From positions 1 through 64,000 of the forward strand of contig CALUTO010000010.1 of NCBI GenBank assembly GCA_944323735.1: a stretch of DNA of 64,000 nucleotides. Reading direction: 5' to 3'. The notes under the pieces are model-generated. The model ran no database searches. It was given only the letters and a program-made list of their open reading frames with translations, and was not told where the DNA came from. Numbering within the stretch: position 1 is the stretch's first letter; the number at the start of each line of letters is the position of its first letter. Positions 9,573 through 19,000 of the stretch are shown here, piece by piece. This stretch comes from Candidatus Gastranaerophilales bacterium. Its GTDB lineage: Bacteria > Cyanobacteriota > Vampirovibrionia > Gastranaerophilales > Gastranaerophilaceae. The position numbers were made by a program, and so were the translations under genes.

Positions 9573-10841
9573 TTACTCCATTACTCTTATAAGATTATTA
9601 ATTTTTACTATATGCCTGTTATTTTTAAGCTCTGTTATTGCATTTTGTATATTAGCTTCAAGACTTTTTTCTGTTATGACAACTATTTGTGCAGTGTTAT
9701 CAGCGTCAGTACCTTTTTGAAGGACACTTGACAGATTTATGTCTGATTTCCCGCAGATTTCTCCAATACAGCCGATTACACCCGGAGTGTTTTCTGCGGT
9801 AATTGAGATATAATATTTATTCACTGTCTCACTGATATCAAGCTGGTCAGCATTAACTGCATGATTGCAGCGCATCATAGGAAGCACAACAGGAGCATCA
9901 ATATTTGCGCAAATCGCAAGAATATCACCGAGTACAGAGCTTGCAGTCGGCATTTCTCCTGCCCCGGGGCCGGCAAACATAACCTTTCCGACAGGAAATC
10001 CTTCAAGCAATACTGCATTTGTTACATTATTAATTGTTGATAAAGTATTGCTGAACGGCACTAACATAGGATGCACACGGACATCTGCTTTATTGTTATC
10101 ATCAAGGGCAGCCATCGCAATCAGTTTTATTCTGTAGCCCAGTTCTTTTGCAAATCTGATATCATTTGCACTTATATTTGTAATACCTTCACGGTAAATT
10201 TTATTAATATCAACACGCTGCTTGAGTGCAATCGTAGCGAGTGTTGCAATTTTGTATGCAGAATCAAACCCCTCTACATCTCCGCTCGGGTCTGTTTCCG
10301 CATACCCGAGTGCCTGTGCCTCTTTTAAAACAGTCTCGTAGGAAATACCTTCTTCTTCCATTTTTGTCAGAATATAATTTGTAGTTCCGTTAAGGATTCC
10401 GGCCGCTTTTCTGATATTATTTCCTGCAAGAGTCGTCTTTATAGGCATGATAACAGGAATCCCGCCGGCAATTGCCGCTTCATAGAGAATAACAACATTT
10501 TTCTCGTTTGCCAGTTTAAAAAGCTCTTCTCCTCGCTTTGCAAGCAGCTCTTTATTCGCAGTAACTATATGCTTTCCGTTATTTACAGCCGTTTTTAAAA
10601 GTTCAAAAGCCGGTTCAGTTCCGCCTATAACTTCGACCACAATTTTTATGTCTTTATCATTGACTATTTCAAACGGGTTATCAGTTAGTATACTTTCGTC
10701 TAAACCTTCAATGTTTCTTTTTTTTGAAAGATTTTTTACTGCAATCCTTTTTATATTTATATTTTTAAAATCCCTCAGAACTTTTACAACTCCGCCGCCT
10801 ACCGTGCCAAGACCAATTAAACCTATATTTATTTTGTCCAT
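9573..10841 (-). CDS. hom: Homoserine dehydrogenase with C-terminal ACT domain
   Basis: A 422-residue enzyme reducing aspartate semialdehyde to homoserine. It has the NAD(P) motif GLGTVGGGV, the ILNGTTNYILT signature near residue 150, GYAETDPSGDVEGFD with catalytic residues, and a C-terminal ACT domain beginning about residue 345 (YYISITAENTPGVIG) for amino-acid feedback control. I chose ATG 10841 rather than the GTG six bases upstream, because AGGTGA forms a Shine-Dalgarno for the ATG. It heads the minus-strand operon running to aroH. Confidence 0.95.
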   Translation of the reverse strand: MDKINIGLIGLGTVGGGVVKVLRDFKNINIKRIAVKNLSKKRNIEGLDESILTDNPFEIVNDKDIKIVVEVIGGTEPAFELLKTAVNNGKHIVTANKELLAKRGEELFKLANEKNVVILYEAAIAGGIPVIMPIKTTLAGNNIRKAAGILNGTTNYILTKMEEEGISYETVLKEAQALGYAETDPSGDVEGFDSAYKIATLATIALKQRVDINKIYREGITNISANDIRFAKELGYRIKLIAMAALDDNNKADVRVHPMLVPFSNTLSTINNVTNAVLLEGFPVGKVMFAGPGAGEMPTASSVLGDILAICANIDAPVVLPMMRCNHAVNADQLDISETVNKYYISITAENTPGVIGCIGEICGKSDINLSSVLQKGTDADNTAQIVVITEKSLEANIQNAITELKNNRHIVKINNLIRVME

Positions 10842-10966
10842 TCTCACCTCGTTTTTGTTATAAAACTATTAAAGCATAAAAATTTGTGCCTGAGTAAATT
10901 TTAGGTTCAAATAATAAAAAGCTGCAAAAATATGCCGGAGTGACTAAACACAAGATTGTGTGTTTG

Positions 10967-10995
10967 TTGTAAAATTTTGCATATAATTATAAAAT
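10967..10995 (+). promoter_or_regulatory. Promoter of the TPR protein gene
   Basis: TTGTAA (10967-10972), a 17-bp spacer and TAAAAT (10990-10995) lie 55 bp before the ATG at 11051. Confidence 0.5.
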
Positions 10996-11014
10996 TGTTT
11001 AAAATAAAAAATAT

Positions 11015-11040
11015 CGGCATGCAGCATGCCGGAAAACCGG
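11015..11040 (+). promoter_or_regulatory. Palindromic 5' leader abutting the ribosome binding site
   Basis: The leader of the 11051 gene holds CGGCATGC-A-GCATGCCG (11015-11031), then CCGG-AAAA-CCGG, whose last arm runs into the Shine-Dalgarno GGAGGAG. The two hairpins share bases, so they are mutually exclusive as full structures. This could shield or expose the ribosome site, or simply stabilise the RNA. Confidence 0.4.
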
Positions 11041-11050
11041 AGGAGAGAAA

Positions 11051-13189
11051 ATGAAAAAGCAGGTATTAATGTTAGCGGTTGCAATGATTTTTGCAGGCTC
11101 AAGCGTAAATGCATACGATGAATATCAACAGCCTGTGTCTCCATATTACACATCCGGAGTCCAGTATTTAAAATCGCATCAGTACACAAATGCTATTACT
11201 GAACTAAAAAAAGCACTTCGTGAAAATCCGAACGACACCTCTGCGAGAATACAACTGATAAATGCCTATCTGGCAAGAGCCGCATACTTTAACAATCAGG
11301 CAAAACAGTTCAACAAATCCGCCAACGATTTGCGCTCGGGTCTTTTTTACATGAAATATTACTCAACTTCCCCGATTGATACCGCAATGATGACAAATAT
11401 ACAGGCAACGGAAAATAATTTGAATATTGTAATGAGCTCTGTAGATACGGACAACACTCCTAAAGCCAGATTTGAACGGGGAAAAACTCTGCGCTCACAG
11501 GGTGAATTTGCAGCAGCCGCAATAGAGTACCACGCAGCGCAGCTTGACCCTTCTTACAAAAAAGATGCTTCTGTTGCGCTCGGAGATATCTATTACATAC
11601 TGAATCTCAACGAACAGGCCGCAAATTTTTATGAACAGGCAATAAAATGCGATGCATCGGTTGTTGAAACCCACCTGAAGCTTGCCCGTGTATATGAACG
11701 ACTCGGGCAAACAGACAAAGCTATAAACGAATACAACTGCGCACTCTCAAAATCAGATGAAAATCAGGATATACTTCTTTCTCTGGAAACAATATGGCGG
11801 CAGAAAGTTGCAGAAGAACCTGAAAATGCAGAAGCTCACGCAAATCTCGGTGCAGTATTGCAAAAAAAAGGTGATTTTGCTAACGCACTGACAGAATACC
11901 AGACTGCAGAAAAAATAAATCCTACAAATGTTACAACAAGAATGAATTTAGGCACTTTATACCAGCAGCAGAAAAATTATGAAGCAGCTATTCAGGCATA
12001 TGATTCTATTTTGAGACTATATCCAAACAATAAAATGGCATATTACTACAAAGCCCAGTGTCTGAAAGCACAGGGTCTAAAAGATGCGGCAATAGAAAAT
12101 TACAAGCTTGCACTGAATCTGGATACAAATGATGAAAACATAAAAGAAGAGCTGTTCGAGATGTACAAACAAACCATGACAACAGACCAGCTTCTTGCAT
12201 ATATGTATTCTGAATTGCAAAAAACACCTGCAGATGCTCTTGCTACATATAACTATGCATATGAACTCCATAAAGCAGGGCGTCTTGATGATGCAATTTC
12301 TTATTACAAACAGTCCATAAAACTTAATCCGAACTATCCGAATACATATATTAATCTTGCACAGGTTTACAGGCAAAAGAATGACTATGCTGCAGCAAAG
12401 CAGACGCTTATCGATGCAAAAGGACTTTTCCCCGAAAACGGAGACATAAAAAAACATCTTGCCTCGGTTGAAGCGGAAACCGGCTCTATTATGTTCAGCG
12501 ACGCAGCAAAATTATATCAGCAGCAAAAATATAATGAGGCAATAGCAATATACAATAAAATACAGCCTGCTACAGCAGAATCAAATCTTGGCATAGGAGC
12601 CTGCTATCAGGCAATGAACAACAATCAGAGCGCAATTGAATATTTCAAAAAAGCATTTATTCTGGACAGTACAAACGCTGACACGGCCTATTATATAGGA
12701 CTTGCTTATGCAAACATGAATGATTTTACGAATGCAAAGCTCTATGCAAATAAAGCACTATCAATTGATAAAAACAATAAAAATGCAAAAGATTTGATTG
12801 CCTACACTATAGAGCAGGAAAATATTATTTTTCTTGATAAAGCAATGGAATTTTATGAGAAAAAACAGTTTAATGACGCACTTGAACTCATAAATAAAGC
12901 ACTGGCACAAGATTCCACAGATTCAAACGCATATTATTACAGAGCACTTGTTTATGATGAACAAAAAAAATACAATGAAGCCATCGCAGATTATAACAGC
13001 GCAATAAAAAACAACCCGGAAATGACAATAGTATATTATGCAATGGCAATAGACTATGATTACCTTAAACAGTACAAAAATGCACTTTTAAATTACAAAA
13101 AATTTCTTGCCTCAACAAAAGAACAGAATGAATACACAAAATATTCACAGCAGAGAGTAAAGGATCTGCACCAGTATGACACCCCGTAA
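11051..13189 (+). CDS. Exported TPR-repeat protein
   Basis: A 712-residue protein with a signal peptide (positive MKKQ start, hydrophobic core, cleavage after about SVNA, residue 22) and then almost continuous tetratricopeptide repeats. I see about fifteen 34-residue units, with typical A-x2-YY/NLG-x2-Y positions, for example around residues 260-370 and 590-690. TPR arrays are protein-docking scaffolds. Localisation is predicted to be periplasmic or outer-membrane associated. It overlaps the next gene (Dus) by 14 bp. No catalytic domain is visible and the partner is unknown. Confidence 0.8.
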   Translation: MKKQVLMLAVAMIFAGSSVNAYDEYQQPVSPYYTSGVQYLKSHQYTNAITELKKALRENPNDTSARIQLINAYLARAAYFNNQAKQFNKSANDLRSGLFYMKYYSTSPIDTAMMTNIQATENNLNIVMSSVDTDNTPKARFERGKTLRSQGEFAAAAIEYHAAQLDPSYKKDASVALGDIYYILNLNEQAANFYEQAIKCDASVVETHLKLARVYERLGQTDKAINEYNCALSKSDENQDILLSLETIWRQKVAEEPENAEAHANLGAVLQKKGDFANALTEYQTAEKINPTNVTTRMNLGTLYQQQKNYEAAIQAYDSILRLYPNNKMAYYYKAQCLKAQGLKDAAIENYKLALNLDTNDENIKEELFEMYKQTMTTDQLLAYMYSELQKTPADALATYNYAYELHKAGRLDDAISYYKQSIKLNPNYPNTYINLAQVYRQKNDYAAAKQTLIDAKGLFPENGDIKKHLASVEAETGSIMFSDAAKLYQQQKYNEAIAIYNKIQPATAESNLGIGACYQAMNNNQSAIEYFKKAFILDSTNADTAYYIGLAYANMNDFTNAKLYANKALSIDKNNKNAKDLIAYTIEQENIIFLDKAMEFYEKKQFNDALELINKALAQDSTDSNAYYYRALVYDEQKKYNEAIADYNSAIKNNPEMTIVYYAMAIDYDYLKQYKNALLNYKKFLASTKEQNEYTKYSQQRVKDLHQYDTP

Positions 13190-14141
13190 TCTGCAAATAG
13201 GAAGTATAAAACTAAAAAGCAGAGCAGCACTTGCTCCGATGGCAGGAATAACTGATGTAGTACTGCGACAGCTTATAAGAAAATTTTCAAAAAATTGTCT
13301 ACTCACGACAGAAATGATTAGTTCTGAAGCACTTATGCAAAAAAAGGGCGGAGAAATTCTTGAATATAGAGAAAATGAAACACCTCTTGCATTTCAAATT
13401 TCAGGACACAAACCTCTTCTTATGGCAAAAGCCGCAAAAATGCTTGAGAACAGAGCTGATATCATAGATATAAACATGGGCTGTCCGGTTAATAAAGTAG
13501 TAAAAGGCGGAGACGGTTCCGCTTTGATGAAAAATCCGCAGCTTGCATCTGATATTGTTAAAGCAGTAAAAGATGCAGTAAACATACCGGTTACAGTAAA
13601 ATTCAGACTCGGCTACACAGCAGACACAAAAAACTTTCTTGAATTTGCAAAACTCATGCAGGACTCCGGAGCAGACGCAATGACTATTCATTGCAGAACA
13701 CGTTCACAAATGTACGGAGGCAAAGCTGACTGGGGTGCTTTATCTGACATAAAAAAAGAAATTTCCGTACCTGTATTTGCAAACGGAGATATTACAACAC
13801 CCGTACTAGCAAAAGATTGTCTTGAAGTATCAAAAGTTGACGGTGTTGCGATTGCACGGGGAGTGATTGGGAACCCTGACCTAATTTACAGGATTGAGCA
13901 TTTTCTGGAGACAGGAGAAATTGTTGAAAATATTGATATAAAAACAAAAATAGCTCTCCTTAAAGAACATTTGGATGAAGAAATAAAGCTCAGAGGAGAA
14001 CTTGCCGGCATACGATTTACAAGAAAATTTTACCCCTTCTACATAAAAGGAGTACACGGTGCGCCCGCTCTCAGGCATGCTCTTGTGACAGAGGATTGTT
14101 ACGACAAAATCATAAATATTCTGGATTCTATAAATGAATAA
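13176..14141 (+). CDS. dusB: tRNA-dihydrouridine synthase (DusB-like)
   Basis: A 321-residue flavoenzyme that reduces uridines in the tRNA D-loop. The TIM barrel starts with RAALAPMAGITD and contains the catalytic-cysteine signature INMGCPVNKVVKGGDGSAL near residue 95, then HCRTRSQMYGGKADW and the FMN phosphate motif GVAIARGVIGNP. The C-terminal helical domain is present. Assignment to the DusB subgroup is by overall similarity to the bacterial housekeeping type. Confidence 0.9.
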   Translation: MTPRNLQIGSIKLKSRAALAPMAGITDVVLRQLIRKFSKNCLLTTEMISSEALMQKKGGEILEYRENETPLAFQISGHKPLLMAKAAKMLENRADIIDINMGCPVNKVVKGGDGSALMKNPQLASDIVKAVKDAVNIPVTVKFRLGYTADTKNFLEFAKLMQDSGADAMTIHCRTRSQMYGGKADWGALSDIKKEISVPVFANGDITTPVLAKDCLEVSKVDGVAIARGVIGNPDLIYRIEHFLETGEIVENIDIKTKIALLKEHLDEEIKLRGELAGIRFTRKFYPFYIKGVHGAPALRHALVTEDCYDKIINILDSINE

Positions 14142-14397
14142 AGAAAAACACTATTACACTTACATAATATTAACCGAACGAAACACGCTTTACTGCGGCT
14201 ATACCGACAATCTTGAGAAAAGGTTTGAAAAACATAAAGCAGGACTTGCAGCAAAATACACAAGAGCAAACAAACCTGTAAAATTTGTTTACACAAAAGA
14301 ATTTGAAACAAAATCAGAGGCAATGAAAGAAGAGCGAAGAATAAAATCTCTCACAAGAAAGCAAAAAGAAGAGCTAATCTCTCACAACCTTTGTTAA
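14134..14397 (+). CDS. GIY-YIG endonuclease-fold protein (YhbQ/UPF0213 type)
   Basis: An 87-residue single-domain protein of the GIY-YIG nuclease superfamily. The fold signature reads YTYIILT-x9-YCGYT, followed by the conserved arginine and histidine in LEKRFEKHKAG and the glutamate in AMKEERRIKSL. Small stand-alone members are proposed DNA-repair or structure-specific nucleases, with little biochemistry. The start overlaps dus by 8 bp, and the 3' end overlaps the convergent SIS gene by 24 bp. Confidence 0.85.
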   Translation: MNKEKHYYTYIILTERNTLYCGYTDNLEKRFEKHKAGLAAKYTRANKPVKFVYTKEFETKSEAMKEERRIKSLTRKQKEELISHNLC

Positions 14398-15441
14398 ACC
14401 CTTTGGTCTGTCAGGATTTTTTTTCAAAATTTTTGCTATCTCGCATGCTATCAACTGAAGCACAATCAATGAACCAAAAATAGCTTTTATTTTTTTGCTT
14501 GTTTTTATGTAAATATTGAAATCGCCTGAATCAATATCTTTTACACTGCTTATGCAAATGATTTTCGGATTGTAATCTCTTCTTATTTTTTCCAGATTGC
14601 GCTTCGCTGACATTGCGTTTTCTTCATCAATTATTGCAATTACGATTGCCTTCTCATTCAATACTGCAACATGCCCGTGCATAAACTCGCCGAATGGATA
14701 TGCCATTACATTAAGGTAAGAAGTTTCTTTTATTTTAAGTGCACCTTCCTTGGCAACAGGGTAATATGTTTTATTCCCTAGAATAACAATATCACGGTAT
14801 TTTGATATCATCTCAGCAGCTATTTTAAATCTGTCAAAATCACCGATAATTCTCTCCAGATATAAAGGCAGCCTTTTGAGAGCAAGAATCTCACTTTCTA
14901 TACTCCCCGCAGTCGAAAATTTGATTTTTAAAATAATTAATAAAAGACAGAAAAGCTGTGCACAAAGTGCTTTTGTTGAGGCAATGCTTTTCTCTTCCCC
15001 TGCATCAGAGAGTATTCTGTAGTCACTCAAATTCCAGAGAGTAGAATTTTCGGAATTTGTTATACAAAGAGTTTTCCCACCCAGTTCTTTAATTTTTTTT
15101 ATTGCCTGAAGAGTGTCTGAAGTTTCTCCTGACTGGGATATGAATATAAAAAGTGTCTGGGGTGTTACAAAATAATTTTTTTGCAGAATAAATTCACTTG
15201 AATATTCGTATTCACAGGGAATGCAAAGCAACTCCCGAAACAGAGGCGCCGCAATAGCAGCACAATTATATGAGGATCCGCTTGCTGAAATAACAACATT
15301 ATTGATATTAAGCGGTATATTCAGCATTACCGTATCATCGGAATTTATACAGCGTTCAAACAACCTTTTCACAACAGCAGGCTGTTCAAATATCTCTTTT
15401 TGCATTACCGGCTTTGTTTCTTCATCATTTTTTTTGTTCAT
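14374..15441 (-). CDS. SIS-domain sugar-phosphate isomerase/deaminase, GlmS isomerase-half type
   Basis: A 355-residue protein with two SIS domains, equivalent to the C-terminal isomerase half of GlmS but without the glutaminase domain. Marks are SGSSYNCAAIAAPLF (about 53-67), SQSGETSDTL (phosphate loop), SIASTKAL and the second-domain stretch ALKIKETSYLNVMAYP followed by GEFMHGH. Possible roles are a glucosamine-6-phosphate deaminase-like, AgaS-like or fructoselysine deglycase-like enzyme acting on an aminosugar phosphate. It lies downstream of ybaB-recR on the same strand, 62 bp after recR. Confidence 0.8.
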   Translation of the reverse strand: MNKKNDEETKPVMQKEIFEQPAVVKRLFERCINSDDTVMLNIPLNINNVVISASGSSYNCAAIAAPLFRELLCIPCEYEYSSEFILQKNYFVTPQTLFIFISQSGETSDTLQAIKKIKELGGKTLCITNSENSTLWNLSDYRILSDAGEEKSIASTKALCAQLFCLLLIILKIKFSTAGSIESEILALKRLPLYLERIIGDFDRFKIAAEMISKYRDIVILGNKTYYPVAKEGALKIKETSYLNVMAYPFGEFMHGHVAVLNEKAIVIAIIDEENAMSAKRNLEKIRRDYNPKIICISSVKDIDSGDFNIYIKTSKKIKAIFGSLIVLQLIACEIAKILKKNPDRPKGLTKVVRD

Positions 15442-15503
15442 ATCAATCGGAACCTCATTTCATGCTTATAATACAAAAAATTCCCTGATTTTTGCAAAAC
15501 AAA

Positions 15504-16103
15504 TCAATTTATTTCACGCCGGCACTCAATCGCACGTGCCAGTGTAATTTCATCTGCATACTCGATGTCAGAGCCTACCGGAATACCGAAGGCTATTCTG
15601 CTGATTTTTATATTAAAAGGTTTTATCAGCTTTGTCAGATACATACTCGTAGCCTCTCCCTCTACAGACGGACCGAGTGCAAGTATTACCTCTTTTATAT
15701 CATTTCCGGCAATACGCCTGAGAAGTTCCTTTATTCTTATATCTTCTGCACCAATGCCGTCAATCGGGGATATCAATCCCTGTAACACATGATACTTCCC
15801 TTTATACTCATTTGTGTTTTCTATTGCGACAAGGTCTTTAGTCTCAGCACATACACAGATAGTCGAGCTGTCTCTGTTTGGGTCGCTGCATATTTCACAA
15901 GGATTTGTGGCTGACATATTAAAGCAGTTTTCGCAATAATGAATTGTTTCTTTTGCAACTACCATTGCATCAGCAAATTTTTGAACCTCAGCAGCAGGCA
16001 TTTTAAGCAGATAAAAAGCAATTCGCTGTGCCGACTTTGGTCCAATGCCAGGAAAACGCTGAAAATAGTCTATAAGAACAGCCAGCGGTTTTGTGTACTG
16101 CAT
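15504..16103 (-). CDS. recR: Recombination mediator protein RecR
   Basis: A 199-residue protein of the RecFOR repair pathway. It has the N-terminal helix-hairpin-helix (FQRFPGIGPKSAQRIAF), a four-cysteine zinc finger (CENC...CEIC, about 56-71) and the Toprim domain with AETKDLVAIENT. The start codon overlaps the ybaB stop by one base, the classic ybaB-recR pair. Confidence 0.96.
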   Translation of the reverse strand: MQYTKPLAVLIDYFQRFPGIGPKSAQRIAFYLLKMPAAEVQKFADAMVVAKETIHYCENCFNMSATNPCEICSDPNRDSSTICVCAETKDLVAIENTNEYKGKYHVLQGLISPIDGIGAEDIRIKELLRRIAGNDIKEVILALGPSVEGEATSMYLTKLIKPFNIKISRIAFGIPVGSDIEYADEITLARAIECRREIN

Positions 16104-16435
16104 TAAAACAATCCCGGAATGCTAATTCCACCTGTCAATGATTTCATTTTTGCTTCTTTTGCTGTATTGGCCTGTTCAAGCGCACGCTTCATTGCGGCAG
16201 TAATTATATCCTCAAGCATTTCAACAGTATCATCGTCAACAGAATCAGGATTTTCAGGATTAAGAGCTTCTTTTGTAAATTTTATTGATTTAAAATATCC
16301 CTGCCCGTCACAAACCACTTTAACGGAGCCATTGCCGCCTTCCGCACTATATTCAGTATTTGCCAATTCGGTCTGTGCTTCCTGAAGCTTTTTCTGCATA
16401 AACTGAGCCTGTTTCATCATTTGAGCTATATTCAT
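16103..16435 (-). CDS. Nucleoid-associated protein, YbaB/EbfC family
   Basis: A 110-residue small DNA-binding protein. It begins with the typical MKQAQFMQKKLQEAQTEL helix, then the SVKVVCDGQGYFKSI strand region and a C-terminal helical DIITAAMKRAL. It forms dimers that bind DNA and usually sits with recR or dnaX. It is translationally coupled to recR. Confidence 0.93.
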   Translation of the reverse strand: MNIAQMMKQAQFMQKKLQEAQTELANTEYSAEGGNGSVKVVCDGQGYFKSIKFTKEALNPENPDSVDDDTVEMLEDIITAAMKRALEQANTAKEAKMKSLTGGISIPGLF

Positions 16436-16584
16436 TTTATAAACCTCTCTCTTTTCCCATCATCTGTAAAAAAACGTATTGTTTATTAACCGGTAATATT
16501 AATTATAAAATAAAATATCATTTTTTTGCAATTTTATTATTAGTTTTTATAAAATTTTAAGTTTCCTTAATATAAAAAACGTGA

Positions 16585-16590
16585 TACTAT
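16585..16590 (+). promoter_or_regulatory. Extended -10 box for a leaderless gene
   Basis: TGA-TACTAT (extended -10) ends exactly six bases before the ATG at 16597, so transcription would begin at or next to the start codon. No Shine-Dalgarno is visible. Confidence 0.5.
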
Positions 16591-16596
16591 TAAAAA

Positions 16597-17283
16597 ATGA
16601 AATTGAATAAACGCAATGCTTTTTCAACTCTTGAAATAATAGCTTCAATATTTGTTATTGCTGTTATTTTCTTTGTCTGTGTCACACCGATGATGCAGAA
16701 CAGGATTAAAAATGATAATGTTTCGTTACTGAAAAAGTCATATGCTGAACTATTTCAGGCACTTCAAATGGCTGTTGGAGAAAACGGCGACATTAGCAGA
16801 TGGGGCTTTACAGGGAAATTTGAGGATAGAAAAATAATTGAGCAGAAAATTGTGCCTCATCTTATGCTCTCGGAAAATTGTCTGGATAAAGCCGGAAAAT
16901 GCGTCCCGTTAAGAAATTACCGGACTCTTGGAAATAAATATACAACAGAGAATTTAAGCCAATACCCTGCGTTTACACTATCTAACGGCTCCAGTGTAAT
17001 TTTTGAATTTTTACACTCCTGTAGGAACACAGATAATGTATGCGCAAATGTTTATATTGACATAAACGGCAGCAACAAGCCCAACATTTTCGGTCATGAT
17101 TTGTTTGTTTTTGTTATGGAAAATTCAAATTCAATTCTTTTACCATATAATAACAAACTAACTGCTGATGAACTTTTGAACGACAAAATTGAAGGCTGCT
17201 CAAAAAAAGCAATAACAGCAAAAAACTGTGCCGCATATATATATAAAAATAACTGGAAAATTACAAATGATTACGAATGGTAG
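16597..17283 (+). CDS. Type IV pilin/pseudopilin-like protein
   Basis: A 228-residue protein with a class III (prepilin) leader: basic KLNKRNA, then FSTLEIIASIFVIAVIFF with glutamate at +5 of the mature protein and a continuous hydrophobic helix. A prepilin peptidase would cleave before F9; the usual glycine at -1 is alanine here. The remaining ~190 residues form a soluble head with five or more cysteines that may pair. Such proteins build type IV pili or type II secretion pseudopili. No other pilus gene is adjacent. Confidence 0.7.
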   Translation: MKLNKRNAFSTLEIIASIFVIAVIFFVCVTPMMQNRIKNDNVSLLKKSYAELFQALQMAVGENGDISRWGFTGKFEDRKIIEQKIVPHLMLSENCLDKAGKCVPLRNYRTLGNKYTTENLSQYPAFTLSNGSSVIFEFLHSCRNTDNVCANVYIDINGSNKPNIFGHDLFVFVMENSNSILLPYNNKLTADELLNDKIEGCSKKAITAKNCAAYIYKNNWKITNDYEW

Positions 17284-17339
17284 TCTTGAAAAATAATACA
17301 GTGCTTACTATAATTTATATAATATACAGGAGATAATCA

Positions 17340-17939
17340 ATGGATGAAAAAACAATACTAAGCTATATTCCAATGGTAATAGAACAATCTTCAAGAGGAG
17401 AAAGAGCTTTTGATATTTTTTCCAGATTGTTGAGAGAAAGAATAATTTTTCTCGGTGAAGAAATAGATGATGAACTTGCAAATGTAGTTATTGCCCAGCT
17501 CCTTCTACTTGATTCAGAAAATCCGGAAAAAGATATAATGCTATATATTAATAGCCCCGGAGGCGTAATTACTGCAGGTCTCGCAATTTATGACACAATA
17601 CAGCATATAAGAGCTGACGTGAGTACAATCTGTCTGGGCGAAGCAGCCAGCATGGGAGCTTTTCTTCTTTCTTCGGGCACAAAAGGAAAAAGACTTTCAC
17701 TTCCGAGTTCCAGAATTATGATACACCAGCCGTTAGGCGGCGCAAGAGGACAGGCAACAGACATCGAAATAGAAGCAAAAGAAATTCTCAGAATGAAAGC
17801 CATGCTGAATGATATTCTGGCATCAAACTGCTCGCAGCCCCTTGAAAAAATCAAAGAGGATACCGAAAGAGATTATTACATGTCCGCACAACAGGCTGTC
17901 GAATACGGACTTATTGATAAAGTTATAAGCAAAGTTTAA
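17340..17939 (+). CDS. clpP: ATP-dependent Clp protease proteolytic subunit
   Basis: A 199-residue serine peptidase that forms the Clp barrel with a ClpX/ClpA ATPase. Catalytic serine S104 lies in [10 protein letters not shown] and histidine H129 in [10 protein letters not shown]; the acidic third residue lies in the [14 protein letters not shown] region. The N-terminal handle and IYDTIQ region are intact. SD is AGGAG. It is the only clp gene here and is closed by a hairpin terminator. Confidence 0.96.
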   Translation: MDEKTILSYIPMVIEQSSRGERAFDIFSRLLRERIIFLGEEIDDELANVVIAQLLLLDSENPEKDIMLYINSPGGVITAGLAIYDTIQHIRADVSTICLGEAASMGAFLLSSGTKGKRLSLPSSRIMIHQPLGGARGQATDIEIEAKEILRMKAMLNDILASNCSQPLEKIKEDTERDYYMSAQQAVEYGLIDKVISKV

Positions 17940-17996
17940 GATATTTTGGTTAATAAACACGCAGTTTCTTAACAAATCTTAATATTTCAAAAATTA

Positions 17997-18033
17997 AAAT
18001 ATGCAGTTTATATTTACAATCTGCATATTTTTT
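17997..18033 (+). terminator. Rho-independent terminator after clpP
   Basis: Arms AAATATGCAG and CTGCATATTT (10 bp) around a 14-base loop, followed by T residues, lie 58 bp after the clpP stop. Confidence 0.65.
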
Positions 18034-18221
18034 AAATATCATATATCTAAAAATTACCTGTAAAAAAACCTATATTATGTTCCAAATGCCCTCGCAACAA
18101 GGTTTTACACAAAAAAACTTCAATAATATTAAAGAAAAGAAATTTACGCAATTTCCAGTATCGAAATGTTTTTATATAAATGTAAGGTTAAATAGTTTGG
18201 TTATGGTAGGAGATTAAAACA

Positions 18222-18767
18222 GTGTACGCAATATTTACAATGCGAAAACTACAGCTGACACAGCGAATTAATCAGCTCCAGTACAGACAGATGCAGCTTG
18301 CACAAAGATTAGCTGACCTATCTGCATATGCCGGAAACATCGCTGATGGAATAATAACTCCTAACGAGTTTATGAACAGTCCTGCAAGCATATTCGGAGT
18401 ACAGATGAATTACCTTAACAGCAGCATTCCTAAAGCACTGTATCAGGCAGGAACAGCCACTCAGATGTACATGACAAACATTAACAATATGAATACAATG
18501 TCAGGCGGACATTACGGAATGGCTGTCGATCCGAGCAATCCAAACTCTATATATGTAAATCAATACTTTGTTTTTAATTCATATCTTAAACAGGCACTTG
18601 AAGCAGCAGGAAAAGCTGAAGCTGCTAAAATTAAACAGATGGAAACTAATATACAATCAGAAAAATTACAGATAGATACACAGCTTAAAGCAGCAGAAAA
18701 AGAACTTGAAGGTGTTGAAGAAGCTGAATCAAAAGGTATAGAACGCTCAACGCCTAAATATGCATAA
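18222..18767 (+). CDS. Uncharacterised helical protein
   Basis: I do not recognise this 181-residue protein. It starts at GTG 18222, supported by AGGAGA eight bases upstream. The first ~40 residues are glutamine-rich and predicted coiled coil (QRINQLQYRQMQLAQRL), the middle (55-125) is rich in N, M, Y and S with a few hydrophobic patches, and residues 126-181 form a second charged helix ending in KGIERSTPKYA. It has no signal peptide or cysteines. It is followed by a strong terminator, so it is a single-gene unit that is probably well expressed. It is likely lineage-specific. Confidence 0.65.
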   Translation: MYAIFTMRKLQLTQRINQLQYRQMQLAQRLADLSAYAGNIADGIITPNEFMNSPASIFGVQMNYLNSSIPKALYQAGTATQMYMTNINNMNTMSGGHYGMAVDPSNPNSIYVNQYFVFNSYLKQALEAAGKAEAAKIKQMETNIQSEKLQIDTQLKAAEKELEGVEEAESKGIERSTPKYA

Positions 18768-18826
18768 TAAAATTACATAATTCCTCGATAATAATTCCTC
18801 ATTTGTGTGAAAGTGAAAAAGTAAGC

Positions 18827-18855
18827 ACCCCTATAAAAATAGGGGTTTTCTTTTG
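18827..18855 (+). terminator. Rho-independent terminator after the helical protein
   Basis: ACCCCTAT-AAAA-ATAGGGGT (8-bp stem, tetraloop) followed by TTTCTTTT. Confidence 0.85.
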
Positions 18856-18876
18856 TTAAAAAAAAAGAGAAAAGAC

Positions 18877-18905
18877 TTGATTTAAAGCAAAAAAAGTTAT
18901 AAAAT
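18877..18905 (+). promoter_or_regulatory. Promoter of the zinc-ribbon gene
   Basis: TTGATT (18877-18882), a 17-bp spacer and TAAAAT (18900-18905), about 95 bp before the ATG at 19001. Confidence 0.5.
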
Positions 18906-19000
18906 ATTCAAAAGTAAGTACTAAATCAATAGTAAGATTATAAAATTCTGCATTGGTGGCTATTTACGTATTATTTATTTCAAAACAAGGAGAACTTAAA

